From Acidobacteriota bacterium (GTDB taxonomy: Bacteria > Acidobacteriota > Terriglobia > Bryobacterales > Bryobacteraceae): DNA of 6,268 bases. The first letter of the stretch is position 1; every line of letters starts with the position of its first letter. The notes under the pieces are model-generated. The model made no database searches, was not told where the DNA came from, and saw only the letters and a program-made list of their open reading frames with translations. The position numbers and the translations under genes are program-made. The stretch spans positions 1 to 6,268 of the forward strand of contig QHXU01000110.1 in the NCBI GenBank assembly GCA_003223065.1, given 5' to 3'. Of the stretch, positions 5,999-6,268 are shown one piece after another.

Positions 5999-6268
5999 AT
6001 GGAAAATCTGCTGGAGCGGCTGCCGTCCGGCTCGCGGATCTCCATCATCCGTCTGCGTTCGCTCGGCGATTGTGTCCTGACCACACCCGCGGTCTCACTT
6101 CTCAAGTCGCACCGGCCCGACCTCAAAATCACAATCGTGGTCGAACCGCGATTCTCCGACGTCTTTGAGGACAATAGTGATATCGATGAGATCCGCGCTG
6201 GAGCGGCCCGCTGCGATCTGGTCTTGAACCTGCATGGCGGGACGCGCAGCATGATTCTCACCGTGGCT
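5999..6268 (+). CDS. Glycosyltransferase family 9 (heptosyltransferase-like), 3' partial
   Basis: The first 90 codons are present and the frame is still open at the window end; full-length members are usually about 330-360 residues. The N-terminal Rossmann half of GT9 is recognisable: ISIIRLRSLGDCVLTTPAVSLL (residues 14-35) matches the strand, glycine turn and helix that open WaaC/WaaF-type enzymes, followed by LKITIVVEPRF (42-52) and CDLVLNLHGGTRS (72-84). Such enzymes transfer heptose or a similar sugar from a nucleotide donor to lipopolysaccharide core at the inner face of the cytoplasmic membrane. The exact acceptor cannot be told from this fragment. The start is the ATG 19 bases after the Trm112-like stop. 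A TTG at 5969 inside that gene is an in-frame alternative that would add 10 residues. Neither has a convincing Shine-Dalgarno. The short spacing suggests co-transcription with the zinc-ribbon gene. Confidence 0.88.
   Translation, partial: MENLLERLPSGSRISIIRLRSLGDCVLTTPAVSLLKSHRPDLKITIVVEPRFSDVFEDNSDIDEIRAGAARCDLVLNLHGGTRSMILTVA

Noticed and set aside
5803..6261. 152-codon antisense frame over the Trm112-like and GT9 genes
   Set aside because: Both sense-strand genes have diagnostic motifs, so this is a shadow.

Overview
This is a GC-rich, gene-dense bacterial window in which every gene I can support lies on the + strand. Seven coding regions fill almost all of it, and two of them run off the window ends. 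The longest gene-free gap is under 100 bases. I see no tRNA, rRNA, CRISPR array, insertion sequence or long repeat. The style of the proteins (DUF697-type protein, PD-(D/E)XK protein of unknown role, FabG-like reductase, glycosyltransferase family 9) reminds me of an Acidobacteriota genome, perhaps Bryobacterales/Solibacter-like. That is an impression from remembered homologues, not a demonstrated placement.

Left part (1-2066). An open frame enters from the left edge and ends at 1200. It carries a clear PD-(D/E)XK nuclease core near its C-terminus. Its stop is overlapped by the start of a 291-residue protein with a DUF697-like C-terminal half, so the two are probably co-transcribed. Neither has a function I can name with confidence.

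Middle part (2138-5745). A short-chain dehydrogenase/reductase (FabG-like) is followed by a 12-helix major facilitator transporter. The transporter overlaps, by an ATGA junction, an Old Yellow Enzyme-family flavin oxidoreductase. The transporter/OYE pair is almost certainly translated from one message, and the reductase may belong to the same job. The simplest reading is a small uptake-and-reduction module for an unknown organic substrate. The OYE is divergent: Lys-x-x-His replaces His-x-x-His at the active site, it has a Pro-rich insertion, and its C-terminal cysteine cluster is incomplete.

Right part (5809-6268). A 56-residue Trm112/YcaR-type zinc-ribbon protein lies 19 bases before a glycosyltransferase family 9 (heptosyltransferase-like) gene cut by the window end. 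This looks like the start of a lipopolysaccharide or cell-envelope glycan operon and is probably separate from the catabolic module.

Nothing here amounts to a clearly new system. The best leads are the nuclease/DUF697 pair and the unusual OYE with its coupled transporter.
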